From the NCBI GenBank assembly GCA_030248225.1, contig JASANE010019221.1, positions 1-64,000 on the forward strand: a DNA stretch of 64,000 bases, in the 5' to 3' direction. This DNA is from Trileptium ribeirensis (taxonomy: Eukaryota; Nematoda; Enoplea; Enoplida; Thoracostomopsidae). The position numbers and the translations under genes are program-made. Position 1 is the first letter of the stretch; every line of letters begins with the position of its first letter. Below are positions 1 through 11,525 of this stretch, one piece after another. The notes beneath the pieces were generated by a model that made no database searches, was not told the DNA's origin, and saw only the letters and a list, made by a program, of their open reading frames with translations.

Positions 1-1281
1 ATGATTAAGATTTATGTCCGTCGGTCCAAAAAGAGTAGACCATAGGCGTCGAAGGCGCGTCATGGGGTAGATGGTGTCGTGTAATAAGCCAGATGGTAAA
101 TTTATGTAATTTCCAGGAACTCGTCATTTCTCTTGATTTTGGTAAACTTTTTCCGATTTTTTGATATTTTTCCTAATTTTTGGCGAAACTGTCATGTATT
201 TTTGCTAATTTGTGATAATATCCGCAAAAATTTTGTAATTTGTATCAATTGTTTTCTCAGAATTTACGAGCGCGGTGAAGAAGGACTCGGAGGCTATAGA
301 GAAGCTAGATTTGGCTTCAGGGAGGTGCGACCCATAAAAGAGGGGGGCAAACTCCTAACCGCCTATCGCCGCATGTGGTGGTATAAAAGGTGTATGACAC
401 GTTAGTAGCTAAAATTTTTCCCTAAGCAACCATAATTTTTCCCACTTTTCTCTAATTTTGCCATAATGTCTATGCATTTCTGCACATAATTGTTTAGAAT
501 TTCGACACTAAGGCGGGGTATACCTAATACACTCCCTGTGAACACCTATGCCATATAGTACATCCAATTTTTATAAGACATTCTTAGGCACGAGGATAGC
601 CTAATACTACCCTCATACCGCGGGTGTCTATGACAGTAGGGGTTTCCGCTGAGGTTCGAAATGATAAAAATATTTCGATAATTGGCAAAAAAATGTGGTA
701 AAAATTTTCAAAAACTAAATAATATTAGGAAAAATTTATTTTAAATTGGCAAACATTTTTTGTTGAAGATAAAGATATATGCAACAGCTGAACAATGCAT
801 ATACGTTCATCTTAATTTATTACGAAACGACTGTTGAGAAAATTACAACATATGGCACGCTTTCGCTTGAAAACGTAGCAAATTTAAAAATTGTATTGGA
901 AGTTCCTAGCATGAAAGCCTTTGTTTTATTCACGTTTACTGTCGCCAATAGTGTTGTGTAGTATAATTTGACATCATTCAGCCTACCAGAATGTTTGCTG
1001 TAGGATTCTCTTGTGATGTTTCCGGTGTCCCAAATCCCAATATTACAATTAGGGCTTTTGAGATTTAAAATTTAAAAGCTCTCAATATAACAACTGGCTC
1101 CGCAAATTTTCAATTTTCCTCTAATTAACTATTTCCCCGTGGAGCTGCCCCAACTACGTCTGGATGACTACAATCTATCTCTATAAAAATCGCGGACTAC
1201 ACTTCTCCATCCGAGTTTTGCCAATTATTCATTCAAAATGTCTTAAATCTCCTTCAATTAGGGATGCCCCTCGAGGTTGCG
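1..1281. repeat. Dispersed repeat family R1, copy 1
   Basis: This stretch aligns by eye along its whole length to 21795-22550 plus 23739-24257. Shared landmarks include the phrase aatttccaggaactcgt near 110 and 21905, and aatgcatatacgttcatctt near 794 and 23770. Homology ends just after cccctcgagg (about 1281 here, 24257 there). No coding capacity is evident; the ORFs inside are short and not shared between copies. The left end may lie beyond the window edge. The family is not recognised. Copy 1 is uninterrupted where copy 2 carries a hAT-type insertion, so it serves as the empty-site reference. Confidence 0.8.
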
Positions 1282-1739
1282 TTGTCATAATAACTCGATA
1301 GCCTGTAGACCTGTCATCTGTAAGGTTCCGCGGGTATCATTGGTACTTCATCGCAAATATTTTAGGAAAATCATTCACAGGTGTATTTGAAAGAATTGAT
1401 TCGTTCTTGCGTAAAATGTTAAAAAAGTGCACCCTGGTTCTCCAACAGTGATGAATTCGGGCACCTAGATAACCACCTTTAGTAAAATCGCGTGGTGCAA
1501 TTATTGATAATGGCAAATTACAGAAAGACAGTTCGTCAGTAATGTCATTTATCTACAACAAATAGTGTATAGTGCTAATTTTGGTGGTACAATTTTAGTG
1601 TTGCAATTTTATGAACCAAATCATTTAAGACTTTTCTAGGTTAAGATATTATCATTGAAGTGCTTACAACATGACAGCCCCTATAATAGCATAGCTAGGT
1701 CAGATGAATTAGTCTAGTGCAATGAAAATAATTCGCAGG
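1282..1739. other. Non-coding, nothing recognised
   Basis: AT-rich sequence between two repeats. I see no convincing ORF, splice pattern or repeat relationship. Confidence 0.5.
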
Positions 1740-2440
1740 TTATAGATGTCGGGGTCTATTAGGCTCCAGGGTTTCCCGGGGTTAAAATTCCATTTTTTGT
1801 TATTTTTCACTAAATTCCCTATTATACGTCTCCCCCAAATTTTAGTTTCTTTAAAATTTAGAAATTTTTATTTCATATAGCTAATTTGCATAATGTTCGG
1901 TCGCTTCACTCAGCTATATGTAGTTAAAATTTTATTTTTATTTTCTGTTCAGTCGGCTGATGGATCTTGTCGAGTTTGCGGCTTCTACAGATTTCAAGAT
2001 TATTCTAACTGTATTTATCGAATTGATTAGTTTTCTGATTACCGACTACATAGCTAGTAGTTTTTATTTTATACATGTGTTTATATGGCGGATATTGAGG
2101 CTGAGCTACTAGTTGTCTGGGAATTAGTAGGCTACCAAGGGGTTCCCGATGCAAAATCCTATTTTTCAGCATTTTTCCCTGAAATATTTATTCGCTCCCT
2201 CAAAAGTTTGGTTTATCAAAATCTCAAAATTTTAAAACTTGCTTCCTTTTCTTAAGCCTAATTTGCATATTTTCCTTTTATTTTACAGCTATGTTTAACT
2301 TAGGTTGTTTTTATTGTAACAGATCAGTCTTACATGTAAACTCATAGAGTCTGCAGTTTATGGCGTCGTAGCTTATGGCTGTATTTCGGATTTGTATTTG
2401 TTGTTTTTAAAACTCGCGAGATTACCTGGCTAATATTTTT
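1740..2440. repeat. Diverged tandem duplication, two units of about 350 bp
   Basis: Unit 1 (about 1740-2075) and unit 2 (about 2090-2440) share an ordered set of phrases: a GGxT(C/T)CC(C/A)G(G)-type start (gggtttcccgggg at about 1770, ggggttcccgatg at about 2139), then ttatttttcactaaattccc against catttttccctgaaat, then gctaatttgcata against cctaatttgcata, and a later cagctatgt. Divergence is substantial, so this is an old duplication. It lies directly upstream of the LTR copy at 2490-4020. Confidence 0.6.
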
Positions 2441-2489
2441 TTTATCTCAGTTGTGTGTTTTATATCACGGTGGCTTGATTACGGAGTAT

Positions 2490-4020
2490 TAGCTTGAAAG
2501 CTAGTTGTGGAATATATTGAGGAGTTTCCTTTAACATTTTTGCGTGTGGAATATGTTAACGATGGAGCTTATACTCGGCCTTGCGGGATGTGTCGATATT
2601 GTAAGGCACTTATAGTCGGGAATTTTTACTGATTGCTACTGGCAAGGAAACGCCTATACTCGGGTTTGCGATTTCCCAGAGCGTGCTTAATAAACGTTGT
2701 GATTTAAGCGCAAAGAACGCGCGGAATTCTTATTTGGGTGTTACAAATCCTAGTGGAAGTAGTCTATAGTGAATGAGAGGGCTATGGTTGGCGGCACAAT
2801 TAAATATATTTAATCCATTATTATTTTAATTAGTAATATTAGTTTTCCTTATAAAATCGAGAACAGTGGCAATAAGGCTTAGTAAGGGCGATAGGTAATA
2901 GTAAATACTACGGTTGGTAATACTTTAAAAACTTTGGCCCTTTGTGTCGAGTGAGTGGTAACATTGTAACCAGGGCGAGATTGCAGGTGGGTCTCGAATA
3001 AAATTAGTAGTGCTAACACATCAGTGGCTAGGGTCCGGAGTCATTGTATGGGCGCACTATTCTTGAGTAGACCGGTTGAGTAAGGGGTGAATATTCGGAC
3101 AACCACCTCGAGAATTCCCGATCCCAGAACCATTCCGAAACCAGACAGTCAAAACCAGGAGTGAGCAAACTTCAACTGCATAGTAGTCCACTGCTACTAT
3201 ATATACAGTTTTAATAACGTGGTTGGCTACCGTCTGGTGTCGGCCTGTGTAACATAATTGGCACTATTAGCGTAAATCTAAGGCCTAGGTTAAGGTACTT
3301 AGATAATCGCGCAGTGGCTACTAGCGTCCGGAGTCATTGTGTCAACCCACAACGGCTTTAGTAAAGTAACAAATATCATAAACCCTAACCCTATCGCTCA
3401 AGTATAACCTTCAAACATTAGTTGTGATAACTTAGGATTAAGGACTAGGCCAATATTTCTCAGCTTTAAATAACCTAAGGACTAAATTAATACATAGGGA
3501 TTGTCAGGAACACCGAAATTAGTGGTGGAAGTGCATAGTGAAAGTGAAACGTCAGGCTGTGCAAGTTTAGTGTCAGACTGTGCAGAGTCCGGTGGTGCAC
3601 AAGCGTGAGCAAAAATACGGTACAAAAGAGTAGGACCAAAGCTTTTAAAACGAGCATCGAGAGAGTACGTGTTGGGATCCGGTTATCAAAAAAAGTGTCA
3701 TAAGTGATTCGCGGTGTTAACAGTGCCTAACGTTTTATTGTTCGTAATAAACATTTTATATCTGTGTCTGTTGACCGACTATCTGGAACCCGAGCACGTA
3801 GAGCCGAGCATGGTCACGCTGCAACGCAAAATATAAGGCATTAGCTTCGCTCACGAAGAAGGAAGACGCGCGCCGTACTAAGCTTCCCACCGTCGTACTA
3901 CTGGCCACACCTCGAACCGCACAATCCTTCCGTGACGAATTCCGTCCCCTTTTATAACCGATAGCCGACATAAAGAAAAGTCTTCATCCAACCCCTACCC
4001 CTCGTAAAGTCATAAAATTA
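2490..4020 (+). repeat. LTR copy A (extra, diverged LTR)
   Basis: This is the most diverged of three direct copies of one LTR-type sequence; the others are 4026-5570 and 11526-12614. Shared landmarks in order are ggaaacgcctatactcgggt (about 2645), attttaattagtaatatt followed by ttccttataaaatcg (about 2825-2865), the gtcagactgtgca motif (about 3570), an AATAAA signal (about 3746), and the U5-like block with ctatctggaac and gagccgagca (about 3780-3810) ending in catccaacccctacccct (about 3990). The left end is uncertain. It abuts LTR B with almost no spacer, so it may be a solo LTR or part of a tandem arrangement. Confidence 0.7.
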
Positions 4021-4025
4021 ACACT

Positions 4026-5570
4026 AGTATGGTAGGACAATGCGGAAGTAACGCTTAGCTTCAACTTTGTTCTGGTTTTTCGTTTAATACTTCTAGATAC
4101 GCAAAGAATTGTGTACTTCAGCTTACACCAGCGGCTCACAATCCGATATCTATCGATATTTTTTGTGAAAGGAAACGCCTACACTCGGGTTTCCGTATTA
4201 CGAAATGTTATATTTGGTTATAAATGCCTGGAGCACAAAGATGTGCGTTGGTTGGTTTAATGTTGGCTACGATAAGCTAGGATAGTGAAAGGCGTAGTAC
4301 TGGAGTATCAGCTAGCAGCGTACAAATAAGTAACCCTACTCCCAGTACTATTTTAATTAGTAATATTATTTTTCCTTATAAAATCGTACGAAGTGGCCAT
4401 AAGTCTAATAGGGGCGATAGGTTAATAGGGGCGTACTAGGCTTAGTAATATCTTAAAACTTCGGCCACTTTGTGTCGAGTGGGATATTCCAGGGCGAGAA
4501 TACAGGTGGGATCCGAATTAATTCGTAGTACTACTTGTGAAATCGACAGTGTCCATTGTCGGTGAATCAAGTAGTATTCTTGAGAAGACCGGATGAGTAA
4601 GGGGCGTGGAAAAGACAACCCCTCGAGTCGCCGTAGATCTTACTTAGTATTCTTGCACCTGTGTCCGCAGGACAAGAATCTTCCCATACGATTCCCCGTC
4701 CGGTAGAACGTATGGAGTGAGTAACTTCAACTGCACAGTAGTCGACCGCTATTGTTCAGTTTTTATAACGTGGTTCGGCAGCCGTCCGGTGTCGGCCTTT
4801 TTAACACAACTGGCAGTATTAGCGTAAATCTAAGGCTTAGTTTGAGAAATAATCGCACGGTTGGCAGCCGCCCGTTATCGCTCTGTCAACCCACAAGGAC
4901 TTAGTAAAGTAACAGATAGCATAACAATAATCACTATCGCTCAAGGTTAACCCTTAAACACTAGTTGCTATAACTTAAGCCTAAGGACTAGGTCCAACAC
5001 AAATTAGATTTAACTTAACCTAACGTATTTAATAGGGATCGTCAGGCTTATTTAAATCAGTCGCCGAAGTGTGTGGTGAGCTAGAAACTCAGACTGTGCA
5101 TAAAGCTAAAGAGTCAGACTGTGCAAGAGAGCCCGGTGAAGTGCGCGTGAGCTAAAATACGTTACTAAAGAATAGTGCCGCGGCTTTTCATCACGAGCTA
5201 ACAGGACAGTATTACGATTCAAATACGGTTCTCAAAAATAGTGCCGCAAGTGATCATTGGCATAGTAACAGTATCCTAATATTTATCGTACTTTGAAATA
5301 AACCTTATGTATACGTGTCTGGCGCTCAACTATCTGGAACTCGAGCAATAGAGCCGAGCAAGGATCACGCCGCATCGCGAAATATAACCGCTAACGAAAA
5401 AAAAGACGCGCGCCACACTAGCGTCCCACCGGCATTCTGCAGGCCACACCTCGAACCGCACAATCTCTCAGTGACGAATCCTACCCTATTTAATTCCGAT
5501 AGCCGACATAAGAATCTTCCCCATCCAACCCCTACCTCCAAGAAAACAAGAAATAAAATAAAATATATAA
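4026..5570 (+). repeat. 5' LTR (copy B) of the gag-bearing element
   Basis: Directly repeated at 11526-12614, starting with TATGGTAGG(A/G)CAA and ending around catccaacccct...aagaaaacaa. The copies look about 90% identical by eye where both exist, and LTR C lacks about 485 bp that correspond to 4512-4996 here. A conserved TATA-like ttccttataaaat (about 4372) and a conserved AATAAA (about 5298) followed by a U5-like block of about 250 bp give the order expected of U3-R-U5. Exact TG...CA ends and target duplications could not be fixed. No clear tRNA primer-binding site follows; a TGGTTAG at about 5625 is the only weak candidate. Confidence 0.72.
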
Positions 5571-5769
5571 TGCTGACCACGATGTTGTGTAAAAGCGGGA
5601 TAGTTTAAAAATAAAATCAAGTGGTTAGTATTTTCGAAATCCAAAAATCAATCCCCAGTCCTAAATAAGGCAGAAGCCAAAACAAGGATTATTTATATCG
5701 TATTAGGAATTCGTAGTCCCCATTTCCAGGACGTTTTTACGTAAGCCTGTATAAATTTTAAATATTAAA
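5571..5769 (+). other. Leader between 5' LTR and gag
   Basis: Roughly 200 bp of A-rich sequence separating the LTR end from the first gag ATG at 5770. A primer-binding site would be expected here but is not clear. Confidence 0.4.
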
Positions 5770-6389
5770 ATGTCACTTCAGAGAACGCCACCTAGTACGA
5801 CAATCGACAAAGACTCGAGGACGAAATCCAAGAACGTCGGAATGGATGAATGATCAAACGTAAAACCACAAGAAATGACGACAGACCCGAACATGACAAA
5901 AGAACTCGAAGACATCATTCGAGAAGTTGAATCAAGAACCCCGGAACCAAAAGTACAAGGACAATCCCAAGACAAAAGAAGCTTACAACAAACGTACACT
6001 GAGACGTTCCAAGAATAGTCAAGCGACGACCGACTATTCACAACAACGGAAGACCACGAAAAAGAAATGCGGGAAGCAATACAAAAACTAACCAAAGAAT
6101 TGCAGCAACTATGCCAAAGTTACGACCAAGACGAACCAGAAATTCCACTAGCACAACCAAGGAAAGAACCGCAAAGCATCGACGAAGATGAAGGAATCGA
6201 AATAGGAAGATTTTTCGAACGAGATAAAGTAAAAATGCTGCCGAACGACGAGAAAGGTTCGGAGCAAGTACAACCGACAATAATCACGGTTAACGATCAA
6301 GAAAATGATGCAAAAAGAAGGACAATCGAAATATATGAACAAAAACAATCGAGTAGAAACGATAAGAAAAGACTAACAATCGGTGAATA

Positions 6390-6975
6390 TCGAATGCAAT
6401 CGGTGCAAATTAAAAACGACTCAATGCAAACCGTGACCAACCTAACACAAGCGATGATGAATTCAGTGCAAACAAGAACCAACTCGGTGCAACACGAATA
6501 CAATTCAACGTGAACCGAGATAAATCGCGAACAAACCGGTGCAAGTCAATGTCGATTCAACGCAAAATGTGATCAAGCGGACATAAATCATTGTCAATTC
6601 GGTGCAATCTCAATGCAACTCAAAGTAGACCCGGAGCAATACTACGCAAATTCTAATAAATTCGGTGCAAATCAATACGCATCGAATTGGCACGAATCAA
6701 ATGCGACACAGCACAAACCAAGATCAAATCAATATGAACCACCAACAATTTGATACGAATCAGGAACAATTCGGTGCAATTCAAGATAGAACCGGCACAA
6801 ATAAAGAACGAACCGGCGCAAGCCAAATGATGAACACATGGAATCAACTGCAAGTCCCAAGTGCGACAACAAATTTCGGTGCAAACCAAAGCGTAAATGG
6901 ATACAACGGAATGCAAACACCGTATGTGGCAAAGAATTGCGGGGCGTTTCAAGCGATGAGCACATAGAACCAAGT
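6390..6975 (+). repeat. Degenerate in-gag repeat encoding (F/T)GA-x-Q motifs
   Basis: The phrase cggtgcaa or a one-base variant recurs at about 6401, 6464, 6485, 6538, 6600, 6664, 6771, 6814 and 6878. In translation it gives repeated Gly-Ala-Asn/Ser/Ile-Gln or Ser-Val-Gln steps in an Asn/Gln-rich low-complexity stretch. Spacing is irregular (about 20-100 bp, often a multiple of about 21), so this is a decayed coding repeat rather than a perfect minisatellite. Confidence 0.6.
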
Positions 6976-8237
6976 GCAACCACCAACAATCAGTGCAATA
7001 CAAAACCACGCTCATGAATACTACGGTGCGACGCCCATGGTCCCACAATACAATCAAATCCCACTCGCTGGGAGCAATTCGATGATTAACCGCGGAGTAC
7101 CATTGGCAACAACAACACTATACGTATGTCAACTACATCAACCGCAACAAACCACAACGAATCAGTTCAGCAATTTGATGACAATGAATCAACAACTGAT
7201 CGAAGTATTGACCAAAGTGGTGGCCAAAGAAACGCCGTAAGTACCGAACACGACGCAACAAACAATCGGTCAAGCGATCATGGTCAAGATGGAAAACGAG
7301 GCCCGAAACCTGCGATCGTATAAAGGCGACAGCAACTTCGAGAAATTTCACAAAGAGCTCGAGAAAGCGTTGGCCCAAGATGGAATTGACGGTGAACAAG
7401 AGAAGTTACGGGCTTGAAAACGAAGATGCGCGGAAAAGCGGAAGAATGCTTGCAAGTCGTGACGCTCGAAAAGGCCAAAGAACTTAGTATTTACAATGAA
7501 TTGGTCAAGAAGCTCAAGGAAGGATTCGATATACCAAAGACGCTGACGAACCACATGAACAAGTTGCAACGCCTACTACAAACCGGAACGGTCAAAGACT
7601 TCGCAGACGGCTTACGAGTGTTCGCAGCACGACACTTGACCGCGAACGGTATACCGAACCAATTGTTGAAGATGTTCTCAAGTCCGCATTGATCACCGGG
7701 TTAAGGAACAAAACCCGAAATCGATTATGCGTCACCAAAGAAGAGACATTCACAACATTGACGGATAAAGCCGAAGCAGTCGAAAACTTCGATCAACAAA
7801 TGACCCAAGGATTACAAAGCATAGCCGAGCAACGACCAATGTATAGAGAAATACCATCGAGTCAACTAAGTACGAACCAAACGAGACCGAACAACGGCCA
7901 ACAGGCGATGCGACCGAGATTGCAAAGACTGCAAACGCAATGGCGTTCTCAACGGTGGAACAATCAATCAATTCAAGTATCCCAACCACAACAGCAACAA
8001 ATCGTGCAACCGTGGACGATACCGATACCAGTAATGCCAACATTTAACGGCATGAATTATCAGCAATCGGTGCAACAATATTATGAACCGATGAAAATTC
8101 AAGAAGCAACGCCGCAAGTGATGTATTCTAGGCAAGTACTTCAGCAACCAACGCGACCACAAATGAATTGGCAACAACAATGAATGCCATTATCAGTGAT
8201 AAATCGACAAACGTTGACGAACCAAACTTCACCAAGG

Positions 8238-8279
8238 TGCGACAATTGTGGAAAGTTGGGCCACAGAACAGAACAATGT
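8238..8279 (+). other. CCHC zinc knuckle of gag
   Basis: Frame 3 reads CDNCGKLGHRTEQC, a complete C-x2-C-x4-H-x4-C retroviral-type zinc knuckle with all four metal ligands intact. It is in frame with the preceding Gln-rich ORF, separated from it only by a stop at 8181, and is followed by a stop at 8283. Such knuckles bind packaged RNA in Gag nucleocapsid domains. Confidence 0.88.
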
Positions 8280-8577
8280 TCTTAGAGAAATGTAGGACAA
8301 AATGCAAGATAAATGCGAACAGAGAACCAACACCAGAATCAAAAGCGATATAGAATGGTACCAAGTCGACCGATTCCGCAAAATGAGCAAACGATCAATC
8401 AATCAGCGAGATCAAGTGGAGTACAGCACAGAAAGAACAGTCAAATAGAACCAAATAATGTCGAGGAAATATCGGCAGGTAAAAAAATTTGTGGAAATGG
8501 GTCAAATCGCATTATGAGAAAAACAACAACAGATAATGAAGGCAGTATAAGAAGATACAAAGCGAAAAGAGGAATTC

Positions 8578-8901
8578 TTGGAAACATTAGCAGCGACAGA
8601 TGACTTTCTGGAAACGTTGGCAGCAGGTTCGAAGGACCAAAAGGAAGCCGAAAAGCCAACACAAGAACTTGAACAGAAGCAACAGATAGTGGCAAATAAT
8701 CAGAAAGAAAAAACGATACTAACCAATGCCTCAAGCCTTCAAGAAATCAGTGACGAAGTGCACGAGCAATTATCGTTCGTGGAAGTAGTAAGAAAAATGA
8801 AAGAAAAAGAAGGCGACGGACCAAGCGTCGGATCATATGAAGTCGCTAATCGATTGATACAAAGATTGGACTCCAAACAACAAAAAGAATTGGCGAAATA
8901 A
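8578..8901 (+). pseudogene. Lys/Glu-rich ORF downstream of gag, unknown family
   Basis: An open stretch of about 107 codons rich in Glu, Gln and Lys, predicted to be largely helical (for example EKPTQELEQKQQIV and VEVVRKMKEKEGDG). It lies where a second ORF or the gag C-terminus would be. It ends at TAA 8899-8901. I see no protease DTG/DSG, YxDD or integrase zinc motif. It could be a continuation of gag past the knuckle, broken by stops, or part of the same ORF as 9299-10051. Confidence 0.4.
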
Positions 8902-9298
8902 ACCATAAAAGAACAACGTATACAAAAATACTAAAGGTCTCCAAAAGGACGAGCCACAAAAACGCGAAATACAGTCGAACAAGATATTCTCAACGTGAGT
9001 CTACAGAAAGTAGACGTGAAAACTTAGAATCATCTGAGCGTGGGAAGAAGTCTTCGGAACGAAGATGCAAATCTAGTCGACTAAGACCGCGAGACTCAGA
9101 AGGATCAAGTCGGAGACAAAAGCCACGATACGAATCAAAATACTATTATTTGTCATCGAAAAAGCACGAATCCCGCTAATCAATGGTCAGAGAAAGGTGT
9201 CGTTTCCAATATGAAAGAACTCCAATACAAGAAAAAGCGGAAATTATGGAAAGAAATTCGCAAAAAATGGAATAAGCCTCAAGTCAAAACACAACGCC

Positions 9299-10051
9299 AT
9301 GGTCACAGAAACTAAAAAACACAAATCGCTCACTGAAAGATGTGAGGAAAAGGCAGCAAAGTACGGATTGGATATAAACATTGTGGCAAGAATGGAGCTG
9401 AAACACAAGCAAGAGTTCGTTTATGGTTCATCGGTATGGTCGAAACGGTATTTTGTGGACAAAGAAGGAAAGGTACGGGAAACCACGAAAGAAGAGAAAG
9501 GCCAAGTTCAAAAAGATTACGAGGAAGGAAAAAGAAGAGAGAAACAAGAAAATTGGATGCATCAAAGACAGGAACAAACAATAGACCGAGCACTATGGCG
9601 ACCGATCGAATGCCCGATTAGAAAGAAAATCAAAGACGATCATATTGACGAGAAGTTGGTCGAAGCGTTAAGCGATCCTGCGAAGAAATTCGAAATATAT
9701 GAGCCTGGTACCGAGCTACCAAGACAGCATGTGCTAGCGGAAATGAGAGCAATTCAAAAGATCTTCAGCGAAAAGATGGAGAGAATGGACGAAATTACCG
9801 CAAAAAGAGAAAGCGTATATAAGGAAAAGTACCAAATAGAGCACAAACGACGCAAAGAAGTGGAAGAAATGGTCGAGAGAACAAATCGCATCGTAACGAC
9901 AAGAGGGCGAATAATTCAGCCAAGCAACTGGTTGCTAAAACAACAACGAAAGGAAACCCTAAATGCGCTGGAAATTGTTAAGAACAAACCGACAATCGGT
10001 GACGAAAAAGAGAATTCGAAATCAACAACCGGTGTACAAAAAGGTACCTAA
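9299..10051 (+). CDS. Second ORF of the LTR element: charged, coiled-coil-like protein, unknown family
   Basis: At 250 codons this is the longest intact ORF in the window. It starts at ATG 9299 and ends at TAA 10049-10051. It is strongly charged (Lys/Glu/Arg rich), with helical stretches around residues 60-90 and 140-200 (for example KMERMDEITAKRE and EHKRRKEVEEMVERT) that look coiled-coil prone. Near residues 200-215 sits RGRIIQPSNWLLKQ, loosely reminiscent of the C-terminal tails of some Ty3/gypsy Pol or Gag proteins; that is only a wording similarity. No protease, RT, RNase H, integrase, signal peptide or membrane segment is visible. Its intact frame, beside a badly broken gag, is notable. 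Function unknown; it may be an accessory or structural protein of the element. Confidence 0.5.
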   Translation: MVTETKKHKSLTERCEEKAAKYGLDINIVARMELKHKQEFVYGSSVWSKRYFVDKEGKVRETTKEEKGQVQKDYEEGKRREKQENWMHQRQEQTIDRALWRPIECPIRKKIKDDHIDEKLVEALSDPAKKFEIYEPGTELPRQHVLAEMRAIQKIFSEKMERMDEITAKRESVYKEKYQIEHKRRKEVEEMVERTNRIVTTRGRIIQPSNWLLKQQRKETLNALEIVKNKPTIGDEKENSKSTTGVQKGT

Positions 10052-11525
10052 ATCCAATATCGGTGACCGAAAAACAATCGGGGAGTCAATCCAAAACAAC
10101 CGATTACGATATAACTCAATCGGTGTGGCAATAAACAACTGAATCAATCATAAAGAATCCAAATGGAAATGATTAAGGGAATCAATAGAAACCGAAAGAA
10201 TTTGGTGTAGTCGGGCAACGACAATGACGACCAAAGAGCCGGTACACAATACAACCGGTGACAATTTCCCAACGACGTCGAGATCCGTCCCACCGAAGAA
10301 ATGCCGGTGATCTCAAACAAAGAATCCCGACAGCCCACTATCGACAGAGAAGTTCAATATTACAAAACCTCGATCTATAGAGACGATCAGTATTGCGACG
10401 AACCCCAGCCCAACGAAGAAGACGATATAATATTAGTATAATAATTTTGCCATAAATATTCCGACCAAGACCCGCTCTAAAGAAGAAGCCTTAAAATGGC
10501 CAAACAAAAATAGTGCCTATATTTTTTGTGTGTTTGATTAATATTGTTGTGTACTACTCATATATTACACGTTTTCAGGCTTTTGTGTTTTAAATTTTGG
10601 GGGGAGACCGCAACTCCGAAGAACCAGGTCACATAGAAAGATGAGTATATCGGGATGGTAATCTAACAGGAGAAATTATAAATCGGGACGGAATTGAATG
10701 AAGTAAAGCGCGAAGCGTTTTTATTTTCTGTTTGGGAGCAAAAAAGTCGATGTTCGTTCGCCCGTTAGTCTTTCATGGATCTCAAGAACCACTGAACCTA
10801 TTTCAAAAAACTTCTTTTTGTTTGAAAGCTTATCATTTGAAGATGTGCATCGGATATTTTAGAAGTTTGGCAGCTTTCCAATTTTATCATTAATTAAGCT
10901 AATTAGCTAATTAACACCTTAATAGCATAACAGCTTAATTATTGGTCGTAGCATCGTTTTAATGGCATATACCCTGGGGTTTTCAGGTATGGCGAGCAGC
11001 AACTCTTAAGTTTTAACTCTTATGAACAAGTAGGAATATAATAAAACAACTGTATTTATTTATTCAGGTATTGTTGCCAATTGGTTTGTTTTCGTTTTTC
11101 GTATTTTGCAACTACTATTTGCTGTACATTGCTATTTTCGATTGGTGAGGTTGAGTTTTCCGTGGGGAATTAAGAAAATAGATGCATTGTACATACAGGA
11201 ATAGTATAGTACGAATGTTAAAGGCAAAATTATTTTCAGACTCCGTGTCCTATGATTTCATTGCTGTGCTTCGATTGCCATTCATCACCATGCTGTATAA
11301 GCCACGTGATTTCCTTTGCCTTGCCTTTCTTTTCGTTCGAACGGAATAAAACTATTTCATTTACTCATTGTTGTCTAGGTAATAATATATTCCCAAGACA
11401 TTGAGTACGTTCATATTACTAATGCCGTCGCTCCGCTCAAAAAATGTAGTTCCACTACGACTGGTAGGGACCGGTTAATAGAAGAAAATAAAACGGGAAT
11501 TGGAGCGTCAGTAGTCGAGCTACTA
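10052..11525 (+). other. Element 3' region between ORF2 and 3' LTR
   Basis: Mostly non-coding. The first 400 bp keep the CAA/GAA-rich composition of the ORFs above, so decayed coding sequence may continue to about 10440. A purine run (10598-10607) and an AATAAA followed by a T-rich tail (about 11344) are the only signals I see. A second purine-rich stretch lies at 11480-11500 just ahead of the 3' LTR. Confidence 0.4.
10598..10607 (+). other. Candidate polypurine tract
   Basis: The sequence ttttggggggagacc contains an uninterrupted G/A run preceded by T, the usual look of a plus-strand primer in LTR elements. It is about 900 bp ahead of the recognised 3' LTR, whereas a PPT normally abuts it. 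Either the true LTR start differs from my boundary, or the sequence between is inserted, or this run is not the PPT. Confidence 0.35.

Larger units (their letters stand above)
5770..8285 (+). pseudogene. Broken retrotransposon gag (nucleocapsid-type, CCHC zinc knuckle)
   Basis: This is the gag-like region of the LTR element. The first ATG at 5770 opens a frame with in-frame stops at 5851, 6016 and 6511, so the N-terminal part is damaged mainly by point mutations. Order of parts: an acidic, Glu/Gln-rich N-terminus (5770-6380); an Asn/Gln-rich repeat domain (about 6390-7230); a capsid-like core (about 7283-7690) with the wording EKFHKELEKAL and KMRGKAEECL, typical of the Ty3-type gag pattern; a Gln/Pro-rich linker (about 7800-8183); then a CCHC knuckle at 8238-8279. 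At least two frameshifts lie in the core (near 7410 and 7685) and stops near 8181 and 8283. No signal peptide or membrane segment is seen. The reading as gag rests mainly on the zinc knuckle plus its position just after an LTR. Confidence 0.72.

Noticed and set aside
3370..3400. ccctaaccctatc, telomere-like
   Set aside because: Only two partial units, within an LTR; not a telomeric array.
5315..5608. 97-codon ORF in LTR B
   Set aside because: It lies in the LTR U5-like block, and its equivalents in LTR A and C are broken; not a gene.
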